NCBI GenBank assembly: GCA_000320545.1
Contig: ADNK01000702.1
Coordinates: 1 to 34,776, forward strand
Direction of reading: 5' to 3'
Length of the DNA stretch: 34,776 bases
Origin: Bigelowiella natans CCMP2755
Taxonomy: Eukaryota; Cercozoa; Chlorarachniophyceae
Each line of letters begins with the position of its first letter. The first letter of the stretch is position 1. Both the position numbers and the translations under genes were made by a program. The notes beneath the pieces are model-generated. The model made no database searches and was not told the DNA's origin. It saw only the letters and a program-made list of their open reading frames with translations. Shown here in pieces: positions 21,267 through 33,327 of the stretch.

Positions 21267-22380
21267 TAGATCTATGAGCGAGCCATATAGGCTTAATTAT
21301 ACAGAGAACAGTGGCTGGTCAACTTGCCTCACGCTATTTCAAAGTACATCGTGAGTCCGAGCTCCTTCATAATCGATGCTTTGTTGTTGTGTGCCGCATA
21401 GCTTCCAAAAATGTACTTTTAATAATGAAAATTACAAGGAGACATTATAAAAACTGAAGTTGCGTTTCGCGCTGAAGGTGGCTTAGATCCTGCAGTATTT
21501 AGTGCGTATCGGTAATCATTCGCTATAGGGACATTAATGTCCATATACGTGTACGTGTAAGGAACACATGTACCCATGCACACCACATGTACCTGATAAG
21601 CACACATGCTCTGTTCATGTCCACACATGCACCAAACAAGTCACTACACATGTACCGAAAATGGCACATGTTAGGCTATGGGTTGGTAGGTGGCTTGGAT
21701 CCTGCAGTACTTAGTGCGTATCGGTAATCATTCGCTGTGGGGACATTGATGTCCATGCACGTGCACGTGCAAGGAACACATGTACCCATGCACACCACTT
21801 GACACAACATCAGCGCTGTGGCCGCTGCATTGCACAGCTACATCAGGATGACCATTGAAAACATTCAATTTGTTCATCACATCCGTCTCATGGGTGCATG
21901 TGAAGTAGGTGATGCACATGTCGTAGACGGCTTACACGTGTAGGGACATTGATATCCACATGTCGCGCACGTGTTCTAGTCTAGTAGTGTTGCTGCCTCA
22001 AACCCCTGCCGCCGCATGCAGCTGGAAACATGAAGTCATCTAGACTATGAGTAAGCAGAACAGCCTTGCTAGCTTGCGCAAATGCATGCAGATGCCGCGC
22101 ATAATGAAGAGACTAGAAAAGCGCGAGCTAGCGAGGACGTAGTCGCAGCTGACATCCATATGTCAACAACTCAGCCAGGTGTACCAGGTGCAGTTGCAAG
22201 CAGCATCGATTGTTAAACTGCCAAGCAAAAGTCTGTTTTCCACACACAGCAGCTTGTACATACATATCCATGCAGTGATGCACGCAAGCACAAATGAGGC
22301 TGCTACTCATAATTGTGGGTACACCTAGAAAAGACGAAATGCACTGGATCCATGCATCTTTTCCAGATTTGTACTATGTA
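21267..22380. other. Convergent intergenic spacer with duplicated palindromic block
   Basis: No exon is seen between the 3' ends of the thioredoxin and SEL1 genes. The spacer lacks microsatellites and is dominated by CATG, ACGTG, TGCA and TGTACA words. It contains two copies of a roughly 110-bp block, described separately, and a shorter related piece near 21930-21975. Confidence 0.6.
21479..21798 (+). repeat. Direct repeat of ~110 bp, 212 bp apart, with nested palindromes
   Basis: Copy 1 is 21479-21586 and copy 2 is 21691-21798, starting tggctt(a/g)gatcctgcag and ending acccatgcacacca. They differ at about a dozen positions. Each carries a dyad, ggacattaatgtcc (perfect, 21529-21542) and ggacattgatgtcc, followed by overlapping ACGTG/CACGT boxes and aacacatgt. 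A third partial piece (gggacattgatatcc with nearby CACGTG-like words) lies near 21940-21975. Confidence 0.85.
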
Positions 22381-22729
22381 TCAATCGCCATCTGAGTCCC
22401 CCTCAGCCCTCATCTCCTCTCTGAAATAAGAACAATTGAGGGAAAACGATTGACGACGGTGTGACGTAAGTGAAATTTGTGCTATAGAACAGCAGCCATT
22501 GGTCATTGTCTCTCCCTCATTCTTAGCATCACATCATCATCATCTCACCTTTGTATCGTTTGCATCTTGAGAATAGCTGGTCGGTAGTTTTGCTGTGCAG
22601 ACTTTAGAATCCACTTCTGCAGGTGTAACAAGCGCAATTCACCGAGTGGATTGGGGGGTGCGGTTGACGAGGTGAAAAGTTGCAAACGCACAAGTACACA
22701 CGGCCATATTCGCACCCTTGTGTGTAGAG

Positions 22730-22824
<95 letters not shown>

Positions 22825-24498
22825 TGGGAAGCTCGCAGCAAGCCCTCCACTTCCCCAAACCATTCACCATATCTTGTCATATAGACTAATATACTACCTT
22901 TCCGCCCTCGGAATTGCGCCGCACGCCAGTTCTGAAGCAGGAGAGCATAAATTGAGCAAAACACACACTCAAATACGATCCTAAATATACACCTCAGTGG
23001 CACATATACATATGCATTAAATGAAGGCACACAGCTTTACCCATCGAGGAGTGCGAATCCATAGTAATATTGGCAGATCTTACTGCCTCTCTCCTGAAAC
23101 CATGGCAAATACACCCACATCAAATACCCACACGATAAAATATTTATGTAATCTCTTCAACACAGCATTAATACCAGTGAGTGATACACATATGCATTGA
23201 CATCTACAAATCACGCACAAAACAGCAACAACAACAGCGGCAATATGTAGCTTACCGCTCCTTCTTCATACCATCGCACAGCCATTTGCGCGTCCTTCTC
23301 CACGCCGTACTCTCCGCGAAAGTATATATCCCCCAGCAACTGCAGCATATGATGAAAGAGGACGGAGAAGCACAGAACGCATCAGAATCAAAATCCAACT
23401 CGGCGATCGATGAGAGTCAATCGAGAGGACCTAGCCTTCACTCTCAAACAATAAAAATCGCAGATGATTCGCATTCGTTCTTTGCTTGCAAGCAGGAGTG
23501 TGCTTGCTGGAGCGATGATAGAACAATTTTCAACTTTTACAAACGCGCGCGCGGGTACAAGCACGTACAATCGTGCTGTCCTCGTGCCCCTGATCAGCGG
23601 CTTTGGTGAGCCATTGAAGCGCGATGGACACGTTCCGACTCGGATCGTTTCGTTTCTGTTTGAAAAGTTCATTTAGTTACCAAGAAGCGCGCACGGATAA
23701 GCGCACTAAATTGTCAATGCGATGCTTAACAATAGAGATTACGAAATTTGGTGTGTTTTTTAGTGAGGAATAAAGCGAAATAAGCCGTATTATCCTCACT
23801 GCACTCAACTACTGCTCACCATGTGCTTTAGCTGCCAGACAGCTGCCATCATCATCGCTTGCTGGTCTCCCTCCTACCAAATAACAAAGAGAACATCCAC
23901 ACACGCATGAGCGCAACATGACCGATTCATTATGAGGGAAGAGTCCACGACCTCCGCCGCCGCGACGAATGCCTCGTAAGCAGCCTTTTTCGTTCCCGTT
24001 TCAGCGAGAATCATCCCCAGCCTGCAAGCCCACGCACGTCAAAAAAGGAAAAGAAGATCTCGGGGGTCGGTACACGTCGCAGGGTGGGGAGGGAGCAATC
24101 GGCCTTCACATGTTGTTACACACAGTGCATGGTAATGGCGCCTTCTGATCGACTCACACCACGCGACAGTCTACACGGTTTTCCTCACAAAAACCCACAA
24201 AGCACATCGCGGTGCTCCCCAAATCATTTCTATGAGCCATATTTTGGTGAGTCAATTCTCACATTAGACTGGCCTTTGGAACCCCTCCATCCGCGGCGAT
24301 TTTCATATAATGCGCAGCTTTCCTATTGCATAGCATTCCACACACGTGTGCAGGTGGGAACATGTCATTATCGCACTCTGCCGATATCACGGGAGACTCG
24401 CATCAATGTGATAGAAACGATACCTTAGATTTCGTGATACTTCGTCGCCATCGCTGTACATGCACGCTGATGATGTGGATTGAACGTCAGTAACTTTT

Positions 24499-24543
<45 letters not shown>

Positions 24544-24802
24544 GTTATCGCTCGAAATCAATATGTAGTACAGGTAGAATTATTACCCAAACTAAAGGAC
24601 GCATTGGTATGCCCGTTGTCCACAGCCCTTTCGAACCACCTGAAACGAACGCGCATCAGTGGACGTTGTGTACATTTGACTCTTATCCTCTTTCAGTCTC
24701 GTCGTCGTGATGAAGAAGGGAAAGAGCGAATCAATGAAAAAAACGGACGGAAAAGGAACATCATCGATAATAAAAAGAGCCATTTGTGATTAACAATGAG
24801 TA

Positions 24803-24870
<68 letters not shown>

Positions 24871-25161
24871 ATACACTCGCACATTGTTACATTAGTGTTG
24901 AGTACCTAACAGCCTCTGCAGTGTCCTTCTTCATGCCGACCCCCTTACGATAGCACACACCTGGATGAAAAGAGACCGACCGCACATGCCAAGCCCGCAT
25001 TCACACACATGTTTGCTAAGAATCCTCTGAATTGTCTTGCACGTTAAGTCTTCTATTGTTGCGTCATCAATCAATATTCTTATACCAAGGTTGTACTGCC
25101 CCGCCGGAGATCCCTGAGAGACGATATGAAACACGCATCACGCTCGTAACAAACACTTCGA

Positions 25162-25201
<40 letters not shown>

Positions 25202-25448
25202 CGAGCATTATCCATCTTCAACTTTCTGTTTCAGTGTTTCTTTTCATCAGTGTCAGACGCATATGTTGTTAGTAATGGAAAGAGCGTGAGCGAAAAAGAA
25301 GCCACAATTCCGACCTTCTCTGCTGCTTTTCCGAACCATCGAGTCGCCTCCTCTTGGTCCTATTTTTGGCATTACACACACACAAAACACACAAAACACG
25401 CAAAATGGCTGTGCTGTACATTATCAGATGGTTTTGAGAAATTCATAC

Positions 25449-25481
<33 letters not shown>

Positions 25482-25954
25482 CTATATCTTGGTCGCTCTT
25501 CATCAACATCAACTGCGCACCTGAAAATCCTCTAGGTACAATATTCCTAGCGAATACATCGACTCTGCTTCCCCGAGCTCTGCTGCTTGGGCAAACCTTT
25601 AATATATGATAAGAAACGGCCAATAATGCACATAGCTCCCCAAAGGCACGACGTGTACGAACGCACTAACATCTTCTCATCTCTCCACAGGTCGAGTGCA
25701 TGTGGATCCAACAATGCATCTTCTCTCCGCAAGAACAAAATCCAAAGTAATCGGGCGTCATCAACGTTCTAATTCAGCTCTGCTTCCACAACGAATTAAA
25801 AAAAAACCATCCGCTCACGTCTACTGGTCATTATCAGCTGTATCAGCTTTCAAGATTTCTCTCCGTGTCCTACCAGTATTCCGCCGCAGTAGCATTTCTA
25901 AGCAGCACACCACGAGAAGGGACGCGACACGCACGTTATTCAAACACATAACTC

Positions 25955-25987
<33 letters not shown>

Positions 25988-26379
25988 CGCTGCTCTGCTC
26001 GCTTCTGATAAGTACATGCGGCATGTAATCTCATTGCTCGAGTACACGCGCAATCTATGCGGGGGTGGGCTGTCATTACCTCGGGGTTCCAATGCCTCTA
26101 TAGTGGCAAACACCCATCTTGTGAAGGTCCTTCGGTTTTCGCCTCGATACGACTAGTTTCTAATAAGAAATAAGAAGATCCATCGCAAATTATTTAAAGC
26201 GGGGAAGAGAAGGAAACAGGGATCTGCATCACGTGTGTAAAGAATTTGCTCAAATTCGTCGTTATTTCCCACAGAACCATACATCCTACACCACAGGGTG
26301 TTCCATGATATTTTTTTTTGAGGTTTCAAAGACCGACACCTACCTTCGTTGAGGCAAACAACTCTGCGTTGTATTCCTC
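22381..26379 (-). CDS. SEL1-repeat (TPR-like) protein, 15 exons found, 5' end unresolved
   Basis: Exons 5' to 3': 26344-26379, 26080-26129, 25874-25897, 25521-25596, 25315-25359, 25086-25113, 24906-24960, 24601-24639, 24424-24453, 23952-24021, 23820-23873, 23253-23339, 23041-23093, 22898-22931, then 22549-22616 and the terminal exon 22381-22420. All joins are in phase. The product shows at least six SEL1 units with the G-x3-Y-x2-G-x-G and A-x2-W-(F/Y)-x2-A-A-E pattern: MGVCHYRGIGTPR, AAELGEAESMYSLGILY, ATRWFGKAAEKGSPAGQYNLG, VCYRKGVGMKKDTAEAVRWF, LLGDIYFRGEYGVEKDAQMA and YYYGFALLDGTGVRRN. The tail ends EGDSDGD. SEL1 solenoids are protein-interaction scaffolds, for example in ER quality control, and no partner can be inferred. 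The start lies between 26380 and about 27000; an exon near 26626-26685 is possible. Confidence 0.9.
22735..22822 (+). repeat. (GA)n microsatellite, 88 bp
   Basis: One of the longest tracts in the window, with two small interruptions. It reads CT on the coding strand of the SEL1 gene, in intron 22617-22897. Confidence 0.95.
24503..24540 (+). repeat. (CT)n microsatellite
   Basis: CT tract in the SEL1-gene intron 24454-24600. Confidence 0.95.
24805..24868 (+). repeat. (CT)n-(CA)n composite
   Basis: Adjacent CT and CA tracts in the SEL1-gene intron 24640-24905. Confidence 0.95.
25163..25198 (+). repeat. (TG)n microsatellite
   Basis: TG tract in the SEL1-gene intron 25114-25314. (TA)n tracts follow at 25455-25482 and 25960-25984. 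Confidence 0.95.
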
Positions 26380-26422
26380 CTGCAGAGAACATCGAGCAAT
26401 GATAGAGCGAAGACAACCATTG

Positions 26423-26459
<37 letters not shown>

Positions 26460-26486
26460 CTTTCGTATTCCAACCGCTTTGAGGGT

Positions 26487-26538
<52 letters not shown>

Positions 26539-27019
26539 CGAGAGAGGGGGGGGGTGGGAGATATTCTTGCCACCAAGAGTAAAAGTAAAGTTTGTTCGAA
26601 ATTCGGTATACATATGCATACCACGCTCTGATGCTTTCCAGGCAATGGGTGGTCTAGCTGCCGATTCAAATGTTGCCTGTTTCATGCAAAATACGTGCAA
26701 ACTCTTACACACAAATACACAAACACACACATACACATACACACAACCGGCCGCAAGGGTATAGATAATGCGCGCTGAGTCAAATTCGGTTAGATAGCTG
26801 CACAGATGTTTCCTTCTGTCATCCGTAGCGAAACGATGAGGACAACAAGCTCAAGGGGCAGATTGTCACCTTTCAAGTTCCTCCTTATCGATCTGATGTG
26901 CGCCAAATAGGAAGAATTAGAAGAGGCTTGCATATACATGTTCCGCGTGTGATAGACGCGCATTTGTATGCGTATGCACGTGTGTGTGTGTGTGGGTGTG
27001 TTTATTGGATGTGCAGCAA
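26380..27019. other. 5' end of SEL1 gene and spacer, not resolved
   Basis: The missing 5' exon or exons of the SEL1 gene should be here on the minus strand. Two candidate pieces, about 26632-26685 (reading QHLNRQLDHPLPGKHQ) and about 26754-26785, are flanked by splice-like dinucleotides and chain in phase into 26379, but have no family support. The region also carries (GA)n at 26490-26531, G runs and a short TG tract near 26980-27000. Confidence 0.3.
26424..26531. repeat. (TA)n and (GA)n tracts
   Basis: TA at 26424-26459 and GA at 26490-26531, just upstream of the first resolved SEL1 exon. Confidence 0.9.
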
Positions 27020-27283
27020 TCAAAATATCACGTTCTGGTTATTTTCATCCCCGTCGCTTCCATCTTCGGCCGCCCCCATCTTCTGGGCTCCTATATCTTT
27101 CAGTCGCGCATTGAATTCCTAAGGTATTGTTGGTACACCGCAGGTGTCTATATCCATGCGCGCAACCATGCTGCTGTCCACACGTGATATCTCCAAGAAC
27201 GTACACTTTTGAGCTGACCTTCTTCACATCCTCATCCGAAGCATTCTTATCGACTTTCTTCATGTCACTGCAGAGCGAGAATG

Positions 27284-27329
<46 letters not shown>

Positions 27330-27580
27330 TATCGGCTTCATTGATTCGGCGAGTGGGTTGAATACAAGGTCGGTGGCGAAGAATATGATGATGGTGATGA
27401 TGATGATGATGGCAACAATGATATTAAGAGCGATATCGAGTTTTGGAGGAATGGTAAGGTGGTGCATTGTTGTTGTTATTGTTGTTGTTTACCGTATTGT
27501 TTGCTCGTATGGCCTGATTCGGTCAGCTAGCTGAGGATCCTGTATAAAGCAAGATGTGTGCAGTATCCCACGTGCATATA

Positions 27581-27661
<81 letters not shown>

Positions 27662-27774
27662 AAGTTGTTTTGCGAGGCCTTTTTAAAAAACGCACCTTCT
27701 GTTTGACAGTGAGCCAGTGCGGGATTGCAAAATATGCTGGAATGTTATTTCCAAGCTGCGGAAGTCCAGAGGTG

Positions 27775-27815
<41 letters not shown>

Positions 27816-28247
27816 AAAAGTATACTTTAGATCGGAAAAGATCGGAGGATGATTTTCCATCAGAAATATGGGTATAACCTGGTCCTGGTCAGCTCCTCCT
27901 TGGAGGAGTGCCTCGATAACTTTCGTCCTACTCACAGATCATGAAAGTCAGAGAAGATCTTTCTCTCTGTGGTGTAATCCATCAGCCTTAATCGAACACA
28001 ACGACAACTCACGGGTACAAACCTATCTAACGTTCCCGCGACGAAGAGAGGTCCGCATCCCTTTGGCCCTGACAAGTTTCATAAAGCCGATTTACTCAGA
28101 AATGGCGCACAACTTCTGATAACGATCGAGGTGCGTAATATGTGGCCAGTGTCGCATCAGCGCCTTGGCCGTCATCAAGATCACCTAGATTGATGTTGGC
28201 TCCTGCTTTCATCAGAATCTTTGCGATCTGTGTAGTCGGGGAATATT

Positions 28248-28280
<33 letters not shown>

Positions 28281-29658
28281 TCTATCGATGATTACGCCGG
28301 AGGTATCGGATGCAAATTGGTCGGACGAACGTATTCAGCTGCTTGTACGTACGTGTAAAGATAATGATGGATTTGAAAACGTGAGCCATCTCCTTTTCCT
28401 CTCCTGTCCCCATCTCTTCACGTGTTGTTACTATCATAATATTGCCTCCAAGTTGCCGTTCTTCGCAGCGAGCCATAAAGGAGTGAGTCCTGGAAGGCAT
28501 AGAAAGTAGCGTGTGTACAGATGCATACTCAATAGCTCTAACCCACAACGGCGGGAAGGGGGGGGGGGGGGGGGGATACACCGTTGGAAGCTCGTAACAT
28601 CAACCACATTTTTCATCAATACAGAGTGTATGCTTTTCATCATCATCCTGATGTGTGAGCGTGTGTGTGTGGTTTGTATAGATTGTGAGTTCGTGTGTGT
28701 GTGTGTGTGTGCTCGTGGTTTTGCTCCGCACCCGTCCCCAAGGATGAATGTCACAGAATCGTTAAGATATTCATCGCCCATTCTAACCAACACAAATGCA
28801 AGATTCATCACGCCAGTGCTCACATGAATCCCTCTATATATATATATATATATATATATATTTGATAGCTTTATACATATCCGCGCGCATATGAATCCTG
28901 CGGGATCTCGGAACGAAAAACGTTGGCCAAGTTTTACTGAGGAGCATCATCGACACGCACCCACGCACACACAAACACCCCCCCCCCCCCCCCCCCACAC
29001 ACACGCACACACAAACACCCACACACAGACTCAAGTTTTCGCGAGAAAATGAGAGAACAGAGATCTTGCAGCGTGATAGCCTCGTGGAAGGGAGGGGCCC
29101 GACCTCGGTTGGTGTAGATGACTTTTATCGTTTCCAGGTCGCCCTCCCATGCAGCCTTGAGCGCCTCTAACTCTGTCTGTGGTAGATTGAAGAGTCAATC
29201 GAGAAGACACTCTATTCAGTACACCCCTGCTTGAGAGAGCAATAGATGACTAGGATTGACTGATTTTGATATTGCAATGGCGATGAGTCATTAATTTCGT
29301 GGGCATTAATTTTTTTGCGCTTTCGCCGCGTCCAATTGCCGTTTTGTAGAGTTGAGCGCTATGCGGCTATGTGTGCGTGTGTGCGTGCGTTTGCTAGATA
29401 TGCGAATCGAAGCCATACCCCGGCCGCGCTTATCCTCGATTTATGCACAACCACTTCCTGAGGAGTCAAAGCACCAACGCAAGCGACGATATGAGAGCGA
29501 AGTGTCGGTAGTTCGGTACGTGAGTACATAAACTATTGCGCTGCTTGCATAGTATATAGCATATAGTTTATATATTCTCGAGGCAGGATATGATCATCTC
29601 ATCAGTGAGCAATGCTGACCTTTCCAGTCATCAACCGCACTTTCGCATAGTCACGAAC
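27020..29658 (-). CDS. Ankyrin-repeat protein, ten or more exons
   Basis: Exons 5' to 3': 29620-29658, 29419-29457, 29104-29176, 28446-28489, 28124-28227, 27879-27927, 27696-27755, 27493-27539, 27219-27267 and 27020-27118. The likely start is the ATG at 29629-29631 (MTGK). Ankyrin features: ALKAAWEGDLETIKVIY, then GLTPLWLAAKNGNLE joined to IAKILMKAGANINLGD, then TKVIEALLQGGADQDQ joined to LGNNIPAYFAIPHW. The exon 28446-28489 uses a GC donor (GAG|GCAATA). The stretch between IYTNRG and LTPLW is shorter than a normal repeat, so a small exon in 28490-29103 may be missing. The charged tail (DMKKVDKNASDEDVKK, then EFNARLKDIGAQKMG) is not ankyrin. It is a scaffold for protein binding, partner unknown. 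Confidence 0.82.
27286..27324. repeat. (TA)n microsatellite
   Basis: TA tract in the ankyrin-gene intron 27268-27492. Confidence 0.95.
27583..27658. repeat. (TA)n microsatellite, 76 bp
   Basis: Longest TA tract in the window, with one AAA interruption, in the ankyrin-gene intron 27540-27695. (GA)n at 27779-27812 is in the next intron. Confidence 0.95.
28246..28280. repeat. (TA)n microsatellite
   Basis: TA tract next to the acceptor of ankyrin exon 28124-28227. Confidence 0.9.
28558..28996. repeat. Poly-G, (TG)n, (TA)n and poly-C tracts in one intron
   Basis: Poly-G at 28558-28577, TG around 28693-28711, TA at 28834-28861 and 19 C at 28978-28996. All fall between the ankyrin exons at 28489 and 29104. 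Confidence 0.9.
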
Positions 29659-29761
29659 CTGTAATTATTAAGAGGCCCAAAAGCGCTTCTTGAGTGTAAG
29701 TATTTTAGCAACGCACACGCGCACTCACACCGATAAAATTTCATCCTTTCCTTATGTAGAT

Positions 29762-29774
29762 TGATATATATATA

Positions 29775-29843
<69 letters not shown>
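29762..29843 (+). repeat. (TA)n-(TG)n composite in intergenic gap
   Basis: TA at 29762-29808 followed by TG at 29809-29843 and G runs. It separates the ankyrin gene from the 3' end of the next minus-strand gene. Confidence 0.95.
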
Positions 29844-29846
<3 letters not shown>

Positions 29847-29867
29847 CGGGGGGGGGGGGTGGGGGGG

Positions 29868-30204
29868 TTATGTAATGAGAGAGTCGAGCACATCCATGCC
29901 CTCTCTCTCCACCTTATGAAGTTGTTGTTCCCATCGTGAGTGCGTGTGGGAGGGCGGTGTGTTTAGGAACGTCGGTTTGGCCGTCGCTATTTTCCCGCCT
30001 TCGTGTGTATTTGATAGTGCATTTCTGTGGGTGTGTGGGGGGGAGGGCCATATGATCGATGGTGCATGGGGATGCTTCTTCTTACTGCTCCAGAGGCTCG
30101 ACGACTTCGTAGGTGTCGGGCCTTCCACTAACTCTCCTGGACGATTAGAGGCAAAAACAGTAAGAAAATGGATTTGCCACGCGGTGTTGTGTATATGTGC
30201 GTCT

Positions 30205-30260
<56 letters not shown>

Positions 30261-30425
30261 AAGAGAGGGAGAGAGGGAGAGAGGGAGAGAGAAACTGAAA
30301 GAGTCTTTCTACGCAATAGGTAATAAGATACCCTAGCGTGTGCAGCTTCCCTGTGGAAAGACCTGCGAACTTGATCCATTCGTACTTTGGATCATTTCCA
30401 CTACAGACAAGGGAAGGGGCGGGGG

Positions 30426-30462
<37 letters not shown>

Positions 30463-31303
30463 GCAAGCCATGAGCTTGAATCCCTATTAAACACAACACC
30501 AACACCCCCCGATATGTACAGCGCCCCCATGAGCCGATACTCTTTTCAAGAAATCCCCCCGAATAAATAAAATTTAATGTAATACACACGCGCGCGCGTG
30601 TGTGTGTGTATTTTCGTGCCGGGGGGGGGGGGGGGGGGGTGCGATCTTACTTCCAGATGTACTTGGGAACATTTCCTACGGGGCCGAAATCGTTGGCCTT
30701 TGCGTACACCCATACACCTTTCTGAAGATCATATCGCACATCAACACCATGTTTTGCGGCACGTCAATACACACACACACGCGCGCGCGTGTGTATTACA
30801 TTTTATTTTATAAATTCGTCGGGATATCATGGCGACAGTAGCTTACCATTGCGTCTCCGTACATATCAGGTAGCGCCGTTTTGTTCCTCATTTGCTTCTA
30901 TTTGTATAACGACGCTTCCAATCAAGAAACAACTCGAGCGAGCGATAATATGGATATATTATAAAAAAGCATATTTATGTAAATTCTAGAACAAATGTTA
31001 TATTCGAATATAAGTTGTCAGTGATGATGATGATGATGATGTTGATGATTTATGCTACCTGCATTATCTCGATCGTCTTTTTTGACCATCCAAGCTTCTC
31101 ATCGAGCTGATAATAAGATTTATCACACGTTAGTATGCAAACACATCTAGCGTGGTGAGCGTGCGTGTGCGTGTGTTTCCGCTCATTCAATCGTATATTG
31201 ACCTTCTGGATCAGCAGCTTTCCCAGGACAACAGCAACCCCCCCCACAGCTGCGAACTTGGCTCCGCCAGCTACATCAGCCTAATTATATTATATAATAC
31301 AAA

Positions 31304-31346
<43 letters not shown>

Positions 31347-31543
31347 TTTGTGCTTTTCCAATATCGAAGACTGGCATTTTGTATTCTCTTTCCTTCCCTT
31401 TATATGCTATAATTTGAATGATTAGAAACAAATTAAAACTAACTACTATGCAAACGACCGCATTCTCAAGCAGCCGACGCGACGTTTGGACTCCTCGGAT
31501 TACCTATTTCCAATCACACGATGAAGTGCATAAGGTGTATGCA

Positions 31544-31590
<47 letters not shown>

Positions 31591-31959
31591 GTGTGTGTTT
31601 GTGTGTCTTTGTATATCTCTACAAGAAATACAAAATCTAGACGCGTAAATTTGAATCCTGCCTCACATGTAGGTCGTACCCTTTCCCGTAGCTTCGGGGG
31701 AGGGGGGGGGGGCGGGCCGGGAAGGATCGGGTTCAAATGATGACTAACAAAACCAGCAATAGTATATCAGCACACAAACACACGCCTTACAAGCATACGC
31801 ATACACGTGTATCATCAAAATGCATGATATCTTGCATGTTATCAATGCACACGTTCGGTCGCGCACGCACGCGCACACAATAGAGGCCTGCTGCGTAGGC
31901 CTCATGCAATCAACGTCTATATATCAGCATAAAAGCTACTACATTCCGATACATTTATC

Positions 31960-31996
<37 letters not shown>

Positions 31997-33124
31997 GTGT
32001 GTGTGTGTATGTGTGTGTGTGTTGATGACTTCGATATACTCAGGTATAGAAATCCCCCTCCCCCCTCCCTCCCCCGCCGCCTCACACCCGTAGTTTAGTA
32101 GCCAAACTACAAGCAAAATGTACAAACCGTGTGATAAGTGCCTCCTTATCTTCCTCCCTCTCCTCCTTCTTCTCCGGCTTTCCGAGCATTGCTCGTCTCT
32201 GCATTTGTCTGAGGGGAGGGGAGGTGGGAATGACACGCGGCACGGTAGAAACTACGTCATCACCCATGCACTCACTCACACCATAACAAGGAAAAGAGAA
32301 GGGTGGTGGGGGGGAGAAAGAGGAAGAGAGGGGGAGAGAGAGATCGCGTATTTTCTATCAGGTAGCACCTCCTCATCATTTCTTCTCTATGAGCCTCTGG
32401 GATTTCTGGCACTTTTCCTCCCTTATACGTGTACTGGGAAGAGGAGGAGGAGGAGGAGGAGGAGGAGGAGGGAGAAGAAGACGGAAAAAAAGAAGAAGGC
32501 ACATAAAAATCAAAGATCTATTTTCCTTGCAAGCATTCTCTGGGCACGAATACGAGCAGCAATCACGCCAGTTCAAAGCTCACATGACGCGTTTCCGACT
32601 CAAACTAACTATTTACATTGAGAGAAATTATCATCCTCATCACCATTATCATCATGCTCATCATCATCCATTCTCACCGTTCCCACTCGATACCATCCGG
32701 GAACGCCTAAGACGATGATGTGCCGGTGCAATGCATGCCGAGACGATTTGGTAGCGTCCAAAAATAATACAACGATGTTAGCGCATTAGTGTGTGCTTGT
32801 GTGCGATCGCCCACATCCTCTCCGATAAAATAGCAATCACGAGGAGCGGGGATGAATGATAGCGTAGGAAAGAACACACCGACAACTAGTCTATGGCAAC
32901 CCCAAATGTCCCCTCGAGCCCTTTCTTCAAAGCGTAAGAGTATGGCCGGAAATATCTAATGCTATCACGAACTAGCTACGACCTGTATCTGGCGAGTCTG
33001 GCGTCACCCATTCCGTGTCCTTCTCTTGCTCTTCATTGTGCAAACGAGCTTCGAGGCTACCGCGCTCCTTCCTCACCGATGTCCGCTCGATCTTCGGCGG
33101 CATGTTCGGGATCGATTCCTCCAG
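29868..33124 (-). CDS. Unrecognised protein with Gly/Ala/Val membrane segment, possibly plastid-targeted
   Basis: Exons 5' to 3': 33077-33124, 32124-32198, 31203-31280, 31059-31106, 30847-30897, 30651-30721, 30363-30400, 30086-30136 and 29868-29902. All are in phase. The reading is LEESIPNMPPKIERTS, RRAMLGKPEKKEEREEDKEA, AKFAAVGGVAVVLGKLLIQK (one membrane or membrane-associated segment), LDEKLGWSKKTIEIM, TALPDMYGDAM, GVWVYAKANDFGPVGNVPKY, NDPKYEWIKFAG, ELVEGPTPTKSSSLWS and KGMDVLDSLIT with stop. The second half has the look of a conserved domain, but I do not recognise it. The acceptor of the last exon sits inside a GA run, so it could shift by a few bases. The 5' end is open: an upstream minus-strand stretch at 33360-33500 reads like a signal peptide (LLSALCWAVLLGSLANVFPA), and an alternative start is the ATG near 33274. 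Confidence 0.65.
30205..30254 (+). repeat. (GA)n microsatellite
   Basis: GA tract in intron 30137-30362. Another GA tract lies at 30430-30460 and 19 G at 30621-30639 in the next intron. Confidence 0.95.
31305..31576. repeat. (TG)n and (TA)n tracts
   Basis: TG at 31305-31339 and TA at 31543-31576, both in the long intron 31281-32123. A further TA-TG composite lies at 31963-32021. Confidence 0.9.
32440..32471 (+). repeat. (GGA)n microsatellite
   Basis: Trinucleotide tract in intron 32199-33076 of the unrecognised minus-strand gene. Confidence 0.9.
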
Positions 33125-33286
33125 CTTATCGTAAGAATAAGGGGCAGAAGCAGCGGAGAAAGGAGGCGTTGGTGCACTGTCTCGGACGAGCGGATTGGCT
33201 GGTTGATTATGGAAGAATTCGGGGGTTAGCGCGGTGATACAACACATCTTTGAGTCTCGCGTGACCGAGAACATTTGATCGGCATT

Positions 33287-33327
<41 letters not shown>

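Noticed and set aside
28080-28180. Alternative frame reading ALMRHWPHITHLDRYQ
   Set aside because: It cannot be joined in phase to both flanking ankyrin exons. The frame with GANINLGD and donor at 28124 can.
28434-28823. 129-codon minus frame covering an ankyrin exon
   Set aside because: Only 28446-28489 of it is ankyrin. The rest is repeat-derived (CA, poly-G) sequence.
31651-31740. Possible tRNA arm (ttgaatcc / ggttcaaat)
   Set aside because: No cloverleaf stems could be paired around it. Similar words elsewhere also failed.
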